Of a stretch of DNA of 64,000 nucleotides, positions 44,901 through 51,518 are shown piece after piece (position 1 is the first letter of the stretch; every line of letters begins with the position of its first letter). The translations under genes were made by a program, and so were the position numbers. The stretch is from an uncultured Bacteriovorax sp. (GTDB lineage Bacteria > Bdellovibrionota > Bacteriovoracia > Bacteriovoracales > Bacteriovoracaceae): NCBI GenBank assembly GCA_946481315.1, contig CAMLMH010000001.1, forward strand, positions 806,001 through 870,000, written 5' to 3'. Under the pieces are notes generated by a model that saw nothing but the letters and a program-made list of their open reading frames with translations, made no database searches and was not told the DNA's origin.

Positions 44901-45064
44901 ATTTTGGATTGTTCAATGGTACAACAATAACAGTTCAAGTTCCAGAAGGAGCTGATAGGATTTTATTCACACCGAATGATTGTTTTTTTAAAGATAATAA
45001 AGATCCAAATGGGGACTTCGGTGTTAAGATTAAAATTACTATATATAGAACTAATAATATGTAA
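38972..45064 (+). CDS. Giant PKD-repeat surface protein
   Basis: 2030 aa, exported (signal peptide MKSLMLILMVIAFTFAHA). About ten PKD domains fill roughly residues 20-1085; each has the W-x-F/W-GDG...H-x-Y...G-x-Y-x-V-x-L pattern, for example YQWEFGDGSVGYGKTQAHFYDPGTYIVKLTVTD. Many start with a Cys-containing strand (ADFxCxxxxP...LxCY) that would form disulfides. Residues about 1090-1290 look like a parallel beta-helix. A glycine-rich hydrophobic hairpin lies at about 1543-1597, after an IPSAHAQ sequence that resembles a cleavage site. A last PKD domain is at about 1786-1856, then a beta-rich C-terminus. Likely adhesin or surface fibre. Codon use turns clearly more AT-rich after about base 41660. 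Confidence 0.85.
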   Translation: MKSLMLILMVIAFTFAHADETKKSFTVTPQTGIAPEEVTLNAEGIHQHAEIFIWNFGNGETLTTTNPKINYTFKTAGTFAVQLKYLKNKQDKLDKGKDGGSATVVIHPNKLPLPVLSCQSSAINKIECSALGSRDEDGTIVSYKYDWGDENSKSVTTPETVDYFYAEGGIKNVRLTITDNKGGVSTIEKEVTVKRNTPPVADFICQKTGYQKVHCESTATDIDEELSNFKWTLDDGSSYTTKSFDHKFSRPMDVAISSHAITLAVTDSYQATASVTKNVEVDLEPIRQAPRGYFKIYQNGTTTVDLRSFVVKTQFDIKRAYYQVYGTGAEPLQVIELSEFYANTSIKVNLPAFGGNRIFLNIIDYRDQLIRYSVPFSLVQDTVTLKPHVEFRAIQSAPKTAYINLNPSFDFDEDFTIRTFIVKFGDGEQQEISNETFLTHEYAEAGNYTITVTAKTNHGTENTLSKVLTVTDAGVAPTIPDPTFSYRIYDYAQNVSFYDERSGTPNGEIISYQWEFGDGSVGYGKTQAHFYDPGTYIVKLTVTDTMGYSSFQFQKIVVTAEGEDVLARIDCSLQSPFLDFAQKCKVTALDRLNDISRVRVIWGDGTVYTLATPFDANQGTYYPTKQYTAAGTYTIRAVVNTNRGVTRSHEITRTIIARPPVANIQCFPNNLAVFCDALGSYDPKGTALTYEFNFGNGVTETNTTGVVTYAYPDAGLFDVSVKVTDAKGMTANAVTKVQVVRPPNVLPLADFSCDSPEPLTLYCWENGISDPDGFVVSKKLSFDDGDSGFLNPENPTRKQFTTDGQHEVTLTVMDNDGGVTTVTKSFAVKVNNPPIADFECTTPGPQRLSCYSTSSDPDQWDFPVKFAWEFGDNGGLSGLEGWFDHTYNFSGAVQVKLTVEDKYGLKSTAIKNFTLLENQAPSIQAYCQSNQPQTASCFATAYDPEGQTFTIDWNADGKNYNGWEISATFNDSGMKNVEVIATDILGASTRIDVPVLVMANTPPFAIAECEYISESSSFYCKSKSYDPDGLIVSSKWLFNDGTEFNGVSFVHNFSGQNSIGYSLEVTDNLGLKTSYLGTLVLPEVLANSDYSDENCGFQENTQNKLCADEYFVANNDSELNDYLLNGKFDDGKLLNLEIAYNVVSPELKISTGCDIRINEDVKLNSSKGICLQGNKVEFRGRNNLQDNSIKGIKILTSENALLKSVMLQSEGEIRIESFQFDPFENGIVIDEKSHIKSKVTRLITSSHLTISEDSILEVDSIIGNGGQCQLNGHVMNGGNCDLNSIETISDISSENVDQKLKLNIVHENENISKYFWKMNGRVVESIGSEYLYESRIIGDFYVDVAIVDEQGFFQTFKKRVINDNLNFKRDAYVIVNSEGYNSSEENRKILINGQEHKLYKANGENLYTFLLDETIPLGEALISLPSSNFSGKIIIKENLGSFDDVEKVFNALYDKFERENTSNNPEITRILEQYKQNVISINQALLSLSEEERVEFAKNFLANVDFREENYSTVNLDKLFDPLFIPSAHAQLQPFIDWLSPSSLKKFTASSIGIGFQTGLCAIGGLVGVAIGDFSKKAVLYSSAGTLICITFSMIAVANSTELLEDAHLIQKGSLTLNSNLKTIKSRVEQNLRITSQYIPVNSVSNNSTLVKSAKDEVDKINGSVEVINNSIRELNSTIGLVGLDPFEEIPKVTFAQTSFRGEISSSFIESVKIIKPVDGTAKILSQNKTNDGYIIKFFSKKTQNIQISIIYNNKELGIREIVDDTIKIEADGPKAEFTENEFRKKVNFNAYNEFNSNMNNLKYIWDFGDNKSITTDQAVVDHTYSEVGTYLVKLKVENEEGVYDEFSKNVEVTNSLSFFVSINPQGTYLFTDTAYGHETDDENHIPDIAVPPSSFNLSSLYNDPEINLKAGDVIEIQQIGAMQPGIDEDWSDNLTGVGAVFSGSGGFLFPGILGNFMPIYTPSTCTAGIPTDIPQDFGLFNGTTITVQVPEGADRILFTPNDCFFKDNKDPNGDFGVKIKITIYRTNNM

Positions 45065-45078
45065 TAAAGGGGATTTTT

Positions 45079-45555
45079 TTGGAAAAAGTAAAAATTAATT
45101 ATAAAAAATTTTTTATTTTTCATTCTTTATTATATTTTCTCCCTATTTTTTTAGGTCAAGTTTGGATGTTTCCAATTTCAAAAGTTAACTGGATTGTATT
45201 ACTATTTGGATTATTTTCTATCTGCCTTTTTGTTTCCATTGTTATTTATATATTAAAATTTGATAAAGAAAGTTTAATTTATTTGAATGAAAAATATTTT
45301 GTTTGTTATTCTAAAAATATTGAACACAAAGTTGAGTGGAACAATTTAATAATAAATTCTGTCAGAACTAGATGGCCCTTGCCTGTGAGAATAATTCTCA
45401 TGGGGAAAAAAAATGACCCATCTTTTTCCTACAAAATTGTGTTCAATTTTTTTACAATGGTAGGACTAGTTGAAGCTATAAAAAAATATACTCCTAAAGA
45501 GCATGAGTTACATAAAAAAATGGTTGAATTTTATCCAAAACATTTTTCTGAATAG
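45079..45555 (+). CDS. Small membrane protein behind the PKD gene
   Basis: 158 aa, two hydrophobic helices (about 12-30 and 37-60), then a cytoplasmic or periplasmic domain of mixed strands. Start TTG at 45079 with AAGGGG 7 bases upstream, only 14 bases after the PKD gene stop, so probably co-transcribed with it. Very AT-rich like the 3' half of the PKD gene. No family recognised; the TM hairpin plus beta domain layout recalls PH-like membrane proteins, but that is only an impression. Confidence 0.55.
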   Translation: MEKVKINYKKFFIFHSLLYFLPIFLGQVWMFPISKVNWIVLLFGLFSICLFVSIVIYILKFDKESLIYLNEKYFVCYSKNIEHKVEWNNLIINSVRTRWPLPVRIILMGKKNDPSFSYKIVFNFFTMVGLVEAIKKYTPKEHELHKKMVEFYPKHFSE

Positions 45556-45626
45556 ATAATTGAAGTTCAAGCTAGTTTCACGTTTCCCCATAGATTCTTT
45601 ATTTGAATTAGTTAGTAATTTTTTGT

Positions 45627-45878
45627 ATGACTTTAAATAGAATGAACAATGACGATATATTAAAAAATTGTAAAAATATTTTTCTAGCTGTTAGGAAATT
45701 TCATGCTCTTCAGCAGCACGAAATTGCTAAATTACTTGGGACAACCCAAGGTTCAATATCTAAAATGGAAAATAAATTTTACTTACCTGAAATCGTGCTG
45801 TGGTTTAATTTAACAAAAAAATTCAAAATAAAAGAAACAGATTGTTTTTTAACAATGAATCTTGAATTTCATCTGTAA
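45627..45878 (+). CDS. Small XRE-type HTH protein, 3' end inside IS481
   Basis: 83 codons (or 78 from ATG 45642). The segment LQQHEIAKLLGTTQGSISKMENKF is a helix-turn-helix of the Xre/Cro type. The stop codon TAA is formed by the third to fifth bases of the left inverted repeat of the adjacent IS481 element, so the natural C-terminus was probably cut off by that insertion. No continuation of the frame is obvious on the other side of the IS. Confidence 0.55.
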   Translation: MTLNRMNNDDILKNCKNIFLAVRKFHALQQHEIAKLLGTTQGSISKMENKFYLPEIVLWFNLTKKFKIKETDCFLTMNLEFHL

Positions 45879-47146
45879 AAGCTACGACTTGATCTGACAG
45901 TTCTCTCTTCTTGCTCATAATTTTTGTCCGATCAAGTCTAGTTCATAATTACCTCCTCGGAAGATTTGTGTAAACCTTCAATCATTTTACTCTGAACTAT
46001 TTTCAATCCATCGATAAAAGTCTGCATTGGTGTTCTGCCACAACATATCTTTCCTTGATGAGGACGAGTTTTATTGTAGTTTTCAATCCACTGATCCAAA
46101 TCAATTTGAATCTCTTCCAATGATTGATAAATCTTTTTTCTGAAGGCCACTTGATAAAACTCTTCTAAAATTGTTCTGTGGAATCTTTCTACAATTCCAT
46201 TCGTCTGAGGCGATTTTGCTTTTGTCTTCGTGTGATCAATATCATTCACAGCCAGATATAGTTGATAATCATGTTGCTCAAGCTTTACACAGTATTCTGT
46301 TCCTCTATCAGTTAAAATTCTAAGCATTGGAACTTTTCTTGATTCAAAGAATGGAAGAACTCTGTCGTTTAAAATATCAGCAGCAGTAAGAGGAGTTTTC
46401 ATGTTGTAGAGTTTTGCAAAAGCAACTTTAGAATATGTATCCACAAATGTTTGTTGATAAATTCGTCCAACACCTTTAATCGTTCCAACGTAAAAAGTAT
46501 CTTGTGATCCTAAATAACCTGGATGCTCAGTCTCAATTTCACCATGAGCTTCGCGATCATCCTTTTTCTGCTCAAAAACTCGAAGTTGTTCTTCTGTTAA
46601 AACAATTCCTTCCTTTGCAATTTTTTCTTCGAGGGCTTTTAATCGCTTATCAATATTCTCGACATTGTTTCTCTGCCAAACACATCGTACTCCGGCCGGA
46701 GAAAGTACAATTCCTTCTTTTCGTAATTCATTTGCAGCTCTTACTTGTCCGTAAGCAGGGTATTCAATTGCGAGACGAAGAACTGCTTCCTCAACCTCTA
46801 AAGGAACTCTATTTTTACGATTGGCCTTTCGACGTGTCTTATCTATAAGAGCATCAACACCGCCTGTTTCAACGGCTTCCTGATAGCGATAAAACGTGTC
46901 TCTGGAAAATCCCATGACCTTGCAGGCCTTAGAAATATTTCCAAGTTCTTGGGCTAAATTTAAAAGACCCACTTTATTCTTAATAACTTTTGAATTAGTC
47001 TGTAACGTAGACATCGGGATGCTCCTGTTTCTTAAAAAAGTTTTTGTAGTTACTAACAATTTTAAGAAGAGAGAACCCGATGTCACCTTGAGGAAATATT
47101 TCCTACTTGATTTGTCGGAATGTCAGATTAGATCGTAGCTTTTACA
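45874..47146. mobile_element. IS481-family insertion sequence
   Basis: 1273 bp bounded by inverted repeats 45874-45899 and 47121-47146 (26 bp, 23 matching, starting TGTAAAAGCTACGA). One transposase gene on the minus strand fills it. No clear target-site duplication next to the ends. Sits inside segment B and interrupts or abuts the small HTH gene. Confidence 0.87.
45938..47014 (-). CDS. IS481-family transposase
   Basis: 358 aa. The N-terminus has a helix-turn-helix (ISKACKVMGFSRDTFYRY), and the DDE integrase core shows DTFYVG (first Asp), ILTDRGTEY (second Asp) and NGIVERFHRTILEEFY (Glu). PHQGKICCGRTPMQTF is the typical IS481 ending. ATG 47014 has AGGAG about 8 bases upstream; the frame is open to 47086 but those residues are outside the conserved start. 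Intact, so it may be active. Confidence 0.92.
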   Translation of the reverse strand: MSTLQTNSKVIKNKVGLLNLAQELGNISKACKVMGFSRDTFYRYQEAVETGGVDALIDKTRRKANRKNRVPLEVEEAVLRLAIEYPAYGQVRAANELRKEGIVLSPAGVRCVWQRNNVENIDKRLKALEEKIAKEGIVLTEEQLRVFEQKKDDREAHGEIETEHPGYLGSQDTFYVGTIKGVGRIYQQTFVDTYSKVAFAKLYNMKTPLTAADILNDRVLPFFESRKVPMLRILTDRGTEYCVKLEQHDYQLYLAVNDIDHTKTKAKSPQTNGIVERFHRTILEEFYQVAFRKKIYQSLEEIQIDLDQWIENYNKTRPHQGKICCGRTPMQTFIDGLKIVQSKMIEGLHKSSEEVIMN

Positions 47147-47170
47147 AATTAAATGTTGTGGGCAATTAAT

Positions 47171-47809
47171 TTAACTTCCCATACTTTGAAGCATCGGCAT
47201 AATAATTCTTAATTTGTTTTCATCCATCTTCTCGATAACCTTTTGGCATTCCTCGACCATTTCATGTCGAAGAGGCGACACTTTTAAAAGCTGGTTAAAA
47301 TATTCCATAGAAAAACCATAAGTAAGAACGATGTGGAGTATTTTTTTATCAGTCAGAGCCACGCGGCCATTTTCGATAAAGCCAATAGTATTAATTCCAA
47401 GTCCACAAAGTTTTGAAGCTTCATATTGATTAATATTTTTTAGAAGTCTAAGCTCTTTTAAAACTTTGCACTCTCTTGTAACTCTTCTGTGGCAAAATCT
47501 TCTGTCTGGTCTGTTCTTAGTGCCACTTTTTCTTCTGATGGAATTCGCATCAGTTGAGGCTTGAATTTTTCTTGATCTTAGGTCTTCAATTTCTGAATCG
47601 CTGTAGCCGTATCTTTCTTGGAATTCTTTAAATTTCTCAACCGTAATCGCTCCACGGCCATTTTCTAGGCGTTCAATATTTTTGTAAGAGAAATCAAAAA
47701 GGAGTCCAGCTTGCTGTCTTGTTAGTTTCTTAAGCAGTCTCATTTTCTTTAAGAGGACTTCAAAATCTGAAAGGTATTCTTGTTTTATATTTTCTGTAGA
47801 TGTTTCCAT
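47171..47809 (-). CDS. Regulator with two XRE-type HTH domains
   Basis: 212 aa with two helix-turn-helix modules, at about residues 15-75 (LTRQQAGLLFDFSYKNIERLENGRG) and 115-175 (INQYEASKLCGLGINTIGFIENGRV), joined by a basic linker (RRKSGTKNRPDRRFCHRR). A single chain may thus cover both half-sites. ATG 47809 has GGAGAA upstream; the longer open frame to 47971 runs through two operator-like palindromes. Last gene of segment B before its right att. Confidence 0.75.
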   Translation of the reverse strand: METSTENIKQEYLSDFEVLLKKMRLLKKLTRQQAGLLFDFSYKNIERLENGRGAITVEKFKEFQERYGYSDSEIEDLRSRKIQASTDANSIRRKSGTKNRPDRRFCHRRVTRECKVLKELRLLKNINQYEASKLCGLGINTIGFIENGRVALTDKKILHIVLTYGFSMEYFNQLLKVSPLRHEMVEECQKVIEKMDENKLRIIMPMLQSMGS

Positions 47810-47897
47810 AAATTCTCCATTTGAAAATGCCACGGCCTTGGCAAGGTGATGCTTGTAGCAATGGCAAAAAAATTTGATTGTTAATAGCGAAGTTGAA

Positions 47898-47979
47898 GCA
47901 AGCCTATGCTTGCTAAAAAAATTAAGGGATTTTAGCAGTTTGCAAATTTTGGTGCTACAAAACGCAAGCACGTGTTTGC
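47898..47979. promoter_or_regulatory. Pair of operator-like palindromes GCAAGC-N4-GYTTGC
   Basis: 47898-47913 reads GCAAGC-CTAT-GCTTGC (perfect) and 47964-47979 reads GCAAGC-ACGT-GTTTGC (one mismatch), 66 bp apart centre to centre. They lie 89-170 bp upstream of the double-HTH regulator start, a natural place for autoregulation. Confidence 0.5.
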
Positions 47980-48143
47980 AGATGCTACTTCAAAAACTTT
48001 CTGGTAAGGATTTGGTAAGGACACTTTGAAAGATGACGAAATATGGGGAAATAAACAAATGTGAAAAGACTAATGTCCTACAGATTTTAAGTTGTTAAGA
48101 TTTTTAATGTTTTGAGATTTTACCGAATTTTCTGAAAATCAAA

Positions 48144-48188
48144 TGGAGCGGGATAAGAGACTCGAACTCTCGACCTTCTGCATGGCAA
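48144..48188. repeat. Copy of the tRNA-Gly 3' end (att between B and A)
   Basis: 45 bases identical to 56906-56950. Left end of the integrase-bearing element A and right end of segment B. Confidence 0.92.
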
Positions 48189-48304
48189 CATAACGTTCAA
48201 GCCAAGAAGAATAATGATACTGTTTGTCTATTCTGTCAAATTATGGGGACTCACATATAAAATAGGGATTTTGACAGAATTGAGAAGTTTTAAAAAAATA
48301 ATGA

Positions 48305-48835
48305 TCAGAAAAGCCAGTTTTTCAAAAAAGTAACTGGTTTATTATGACCCGGATCAACGATCCAATAATCACCTATATACCCCTTAACACGAGATTTTCT
48401 AATTATTGGATAAAGTGCAAAGTATTCTCTTTTGGGCCAAAGTTCTTCATTGCCTAGATTACTAAGTGGCAAGATTGCTACTTTATCTGCCCCCTTGTGA
48501 CCATCACCCATGCCTAATTCCCAAGGAATCCAACCTGACTTTGAGCTATTGATAGTGGCCATTACAATTAATCGATCTGATTTTATAATTTCATTTCTTA
48601 GGATTGTAGCTGTCTCTGGTGATGGATTTTCTGGAAGTCTAGTATCACCGTTGTCTACATAAACATTAACTTCATGTTGAATGAGTAGCTTTTTAACTCC
48701 GTCGACATATTTGTCATCTTTTGATGAATGCGAAAGAAAAACTGTATTCCTATAATTTGCTTCAGATTTTGCCAATCGTTGCTGACTTTCATCAAGGCTA
48801 ATATTGAGTGCATCTGAAAATGAAAAGTAAGCCAT
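48305..48835 (-). CDS. TIR-domain protein
   Basis: 176 aa. A 30-residue N-terminal helix precedes a TIR fold: TVFLSHSSKDDKYVDGVKKLL (strand A and BB-loop start) and SGWIPWELGMGDG with Glu106 in the position of the NADase catalytic glutamate. Prokaryotic TIR proteins cleave NAD+ or make cyclic ADPR-type signals in antiphage defence. Its ATG directly follows the stop of the DUF4231 gene, AAGGGG being the ribosome-binding site. Third gene of the three-gene operon. Confidence 0.82.
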   Translation of the reverse strand: MAYFSFSDALNISLDESQQRLAKSEANYRNTVFLSHSSKDDKYVDGVKKLLIQHEVNVYVDNGDTRLPENPSPETATILRNEIIKSDRLIVMATINSSKSGWIPWELGMGDGHKGADKVAILPLSNLGNEELWPKREYFALYPIIRKSRVKGYIGDYWIVDPGHNKPVTFLKNWLF

Positions 48836-49735
48836 TTAACCCCTTCGTGCTGTCCACATAGTATGTTCACGTGAAATTGCGCTTTCTGTACTTTCAACAA
48901 AACTTGATAGCGACTTATCATCATTAACAATTATAGATTTTTCTACTGCCAGTCCAAGTTCATTTGCTGTTAACGAATATGCTTGTGAGAGCTCTTGAAA
49001 TTTTTTTATCTGCATCCATGTAAAAAATGAAATTACCATTGAAGAAATTACGGGATTAAAATTTATTAAAGTTGGTTCTTTGATTAAGTAGACAGATAAA
49101 CAAAACATAATAAATTGTAGTATAAGAATTAACGTAGAATATATAACGCCATCGGATTTATTATTTTTAGCTTTTGAACTGTACCAATCCCGTTGCGCAT
49201 TAACACGCTTATCAATATAAAGTTTTAATCTAATATCGATATCAAGCTTTCTTATATCTTTCATTTTTTGGGAAATCATTGCTTTGGTATTTACATCGAA
49301 ATTATATGATAATTCCTTTTTTTCCGCAGAAATTTCTGAGAGTAATTCTAGAAATTTTAAATCAGCTTTTTCTTGCGTCATATTTTGAAATGGTTTAGCC
49401 TGAATCATATATTTCCAAGTTAAACTTTTTACTGATTCAGCTACAGCTCTTCCACCATACCAAGTTTTTTCAAATCTAAAGATTTTCAAAATTGCTGAAA
49501 ATAACAAGGCTAAGCCAAACAAAATAGCTGTACCCAAATTAATACTTTGCTTTGAGTTCGTATTTTGAAAGTTTAATAGCCCTAGAAAAGCAGCTATAAT
49601 CATAGAAATTAAATCTAATTTTATAAAAATTAAGTAATTTTTTTGTGCTTTAACAGATGCTATATCTGCAGCCGTATAAACTGAAGGATAGTCAGATTCT
49701 TTAAAATCGATATTACTCATTATGGTTCTATCCAT
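48836..49735 (-). CDS. DUF4231/SLATT-type four-helix membrane protein
   Basis: 299 aa. Two hydrophobic helices at about 36-55 and 67-86 are followed by WYGGRAVAESVKSLTWKYM (92-110), the DUF4231 signature, and PF. A helical cytoplasmic domain (about 120-190) and a second helix pair (about 197-218, 225-243) follow, a duplicated SLATT layout. SLATT proteins are predicted pore-forming effectors in nucleotide-signalled defence systems. Lying between two TIR proteins, it is the likely effector that opens the membrane on a TIR-made signal. The start may be ATG 49720, which has GGATAG upstream; the 49735 start overlaps the preceding gene by 8 bases. Confidence 0.75.
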   Translation of the reverse strand: MDRTIMSNIDFKESDYPSVYTAADIASVKAQKNYLIFIKLDLISMIIAAFLGLLNFQNTNSKQSINLGTAILFGLALLFSAILKIFRFEKTWYGGRAVAESVKSLTWKYMIQAKPFQNMTQEKADLKFLELLSEISAEKKELSYNFDVNTKAMISQKMKDIRKLDIDIRLKLYIDKRVNAQRDWYSSKAKNNKSDGVIYSTLILILQFIMFCLSVYLIKEPTLINFNPVISSMVISFFTWMQIKKFQELSQAYSLTANELGLAVEKSIIVNDDKSLSSFVESTESAISREHTMWTARRG

Positions 49736-50120
49736 TAATTAAACTGTTTAGTTTATGAATATCCCATCCATGAAAGTCTAAGCCTAGCTCTCTTATTTTC
49801 CGTGGAAGAGTAGCCCTGGTGACATCTTTTAAGGCCATAGCTATAATTCTATTTCCTTCATCATGACTTTTTTGAATTTCCCAATCGACCCATTCACTTG
49901 TGTGAGTGAGCTCACTTATCAAGCAAACAGTAACTGAAGATCTGCTAATCTTTTCAGCTAATCTCATCTTTATGTACGCCGCATCAGTACTGTTGTAAGG
50001 TACTCTTACTGATTCATCATAAAATTCAAGATCGAAATTTGGATTAGATGCTAATAGCCTTAAGCCATTCACTCTTTGGTAATCTTCTCCCCGAAAACTT
50101 AAAAATACTCTTCTTGGCAT
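49728..50120 (-). CDS. TIR-like DUF1863 protein (ThsB-like)
   Basis: 130 aa, entirely one TIR-like domain of the MTH538/DUF1863 type: RRVFLSFRGEDYQRVNGLR, LEFYDESVRVPYNSTDAAYIKMRLAEKI, TVCLISELTHTSEWVDWEIQKS (Glu81) and MALKDVTRATLPRKIRELGL. Thoeris ThsB proteins are of this type and make a cyclic ADPR isomer when they detect phage. First gene of the TIR/SLATT/TIR operon. Confidence 0.8.
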   Translation of the reverse strand: MPRRVFLSFRGEDYQRVNGLRLLASNPNFDLEFYDESVRVPYNSTDAAYIKMRLAEKISRSSVTVCLISELTHTSEWVDWEIQKSHDEGNRIIAMALKDVTRATLPRKIRELGLDFHGWDIHKLNSLING

Positions 50121-50267
50121 TATGCTCTCCTTCTAAATATGCGGTATCATAAAATATTCGTAGAGAAATATAAAGCAATATGTAAAAACATAACTTATTG
50201 TTCTTTAAAGAATTGAAGCAATTAAACAATGTGGGGGACATTACATAGTCCTCCCGTTTAGCGGCCC

Positions 50268-51518
50268 TTAGGCCGCGGATTTGGTGCCAGAGTTCGCCGG
50301 GTCCCCGCCGAATTCCTCAGGGCTTTGCCCCTCGTCACCCGTCGACCCATCGCCCTCTACCAAATCAAGTTCAGTTTCAGTGAGTCTTAAAAAGTATTTG
50401 TTTGTTAATTCTAATTTACGGGCTTGATCATCTAAGCGCTGTTTAAGATTAAAGAATGCATTTCTAATATCGTTATCAAGATCGAGGTCGCTGTTTTGTT
50501 GATCAATACGATGCTCTTGTTGATTTAAAACTGCTTTTTCCTTTTCTTTTTGTATGGGGTCTGTATTTCGAAGATGTGAATTCTCGCGACGAATTCGCTC
50601 TTCATGTGCATGTTCTACGATTCGATTAAGAGCTTTTGTATAGCTACCTCTATTCTCACTAAGTTTTAATTCGTTAGTCTGAATGCCGGAAACGTTTGGT
50701 GTATACAAATAATTCTCTGAAAGAAGAAAAAATGATTTCCATTTTTTGCACTCAGGCCACTTGGAAGTATTTTTCGATTTCTGAATAATTCTTATTCTAT
50801 GTTTATTATAGAAATTAGCTAGTGCGTATTGAATAAACTCTTGTTCGACAAAGCTTGCAGAATAAAAAAGAAATGTCTCATCTTTCAAATTTTTACTTTC
50901 ATTTAATTGTAATTCAAAACGCGTGACTATATTGCTTTCACCAAAATTTTCAAAAAAATATTTTCTCTTTGTTTCATTTTTTTCATTCTTAATTTCCAAG
51001 TCTTTGCGATAGAAACGCAGTTTCCATTTTGAACTATTGAGATAAATTGTCTCGCAGATATTTTTGCGCTCATAAACTTGCTTCATATAAGAGAAAAAAA
51101 CACGATTTTTGGCTGTAAAATCAGCTAGGAAGAACTCTGGGGTTACAGATTCATAGTCTACGGCTATGTCAAGTCGGGAGATTAAAAGAGATCGATAGAA
51201 AGCACTCGACTCTATTGCATTGAATTCGTCATTAATCTTCTTTGCAAAACTTTTAATGATAGAATAATAGCTATCAAACTGATAAAAAAATGAGCCCCGG
51301 AACTGTATGTAAATTAGTCGAGGACGGAAACATATATATATGTCGTCACCATTGAGCACTAGTTGATTATGCTGTATAATCTCCATGAAATCTTCAAAGT
51401 GAAAAAGATTCTTAAGAAATTTTATATGCGCGCCTTGATTGATTAACAAGTCTATATCGTGCGACCAACTAAGTGTCATCCAGTCGATTCGGGGAGTATG
51501 TCTTTTTACTTCTGTCAT
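50268..51518 (-). CDS. Rep_trans/MobT-like replication initiator or relaxase
   Basis: 416 aa. The centre has SLLISRLDIAVDYE and ETIYLNSSKWKLRFYRKDLEIK, the paired motifs of the replication initiation factor (Rep_trans) family, where a Tyr (here in the RFYRKD segment) nicks DNA; NicK/MobT relaxases of ICEBs1/Tn916 belong here. The C-terminal part (about 300-416) is charged and Gln-rich, with a GDGSTGDEG tail. Its ATG overlaps the FtsK-like gene stop by 4 bases, tying nicking and DNA transport into one operon. The end of the gene is locally more GC-rich than its surroundings. Confidence 0.7.
   Translation of the reverse strand: MTEVKRHTPRIDWMTLSWSHDIDLLINQGAHIKFLKNLFHFEDFMEIIQHNQLVLNGDDIYICFRPRLIYIQFRGSFFYQFDSYYSIIKSFAKKINDEFNAIESSAFYRSLLISRLDIAVDYESVTPEFFLADFTAKNRVFFSYMKQVYERKNICETIYLNSSKWKLRFYRKDLEIKNEKNETKRKYFFENFGESNIVTRFELQLNESKNLKDETFLFYSASFVEQEFIQYALANFYNKHRIRIIQKSKNTSKWPECKKWKSFFLLSENYLYTPNVSGIQTNELKLSENRGSYTKALNRIVEHAHEERIRRENSHLRNTDPIQKEKEKAVLNQQEHRIDQQNSDLDLDNDIRNAFFNLKQRLDDQARKLELTNKYFLRLTETELDLVEGDGSTGDEGQSPEEFGGDPANSGTKSAA

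Larger units (their letters stand above)
32285..48143. mobile_element. Integrase-less att-bounded segment B (defence cargo, CIME-like)
   Basis: 15.9 kb between exact tRNA-Gly 3' copies at 32285 and 48144. Contents: an AbiGi-like pair, a type III CBASS, a giant PKD protein, an IS481 element and regulators. There is no recombinase gene of its own other than the IS. This is the structure of a cis-mobilisable element, which would move only with an integrase supplied by element A or by a relative. Confidence 0.7.
47810..48304. other. Junction of segments B and A: operators and att
   Basis: About 495 bases without genes. It contains two inverted repeats of one type (47898-47913 and 47964-47979) in front of the double-HTH gene, the att copy at 48144-48188, and an inverted repeat 48231-48240/48270-48279 just inside element A. 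Confidence 0.5.

Noticed and set aside
46504..46848. Plus-strand frame inside the IS481 transposase
   Set aside because: Antisense to an intact transposase with all DDE residues; a shadow frame.
45874..47146. Target-site duplication for the IS481 copy
   Set aside because: The bases next to the two ends (TTTCATC and AATTAAA) do not match.
48144..48188. A second and third tRNA-Gly gene at 32285 and 48144
   Set aside because: Only the 3' half is present; no D arm or 5' acceptor strand, so these are att scars.
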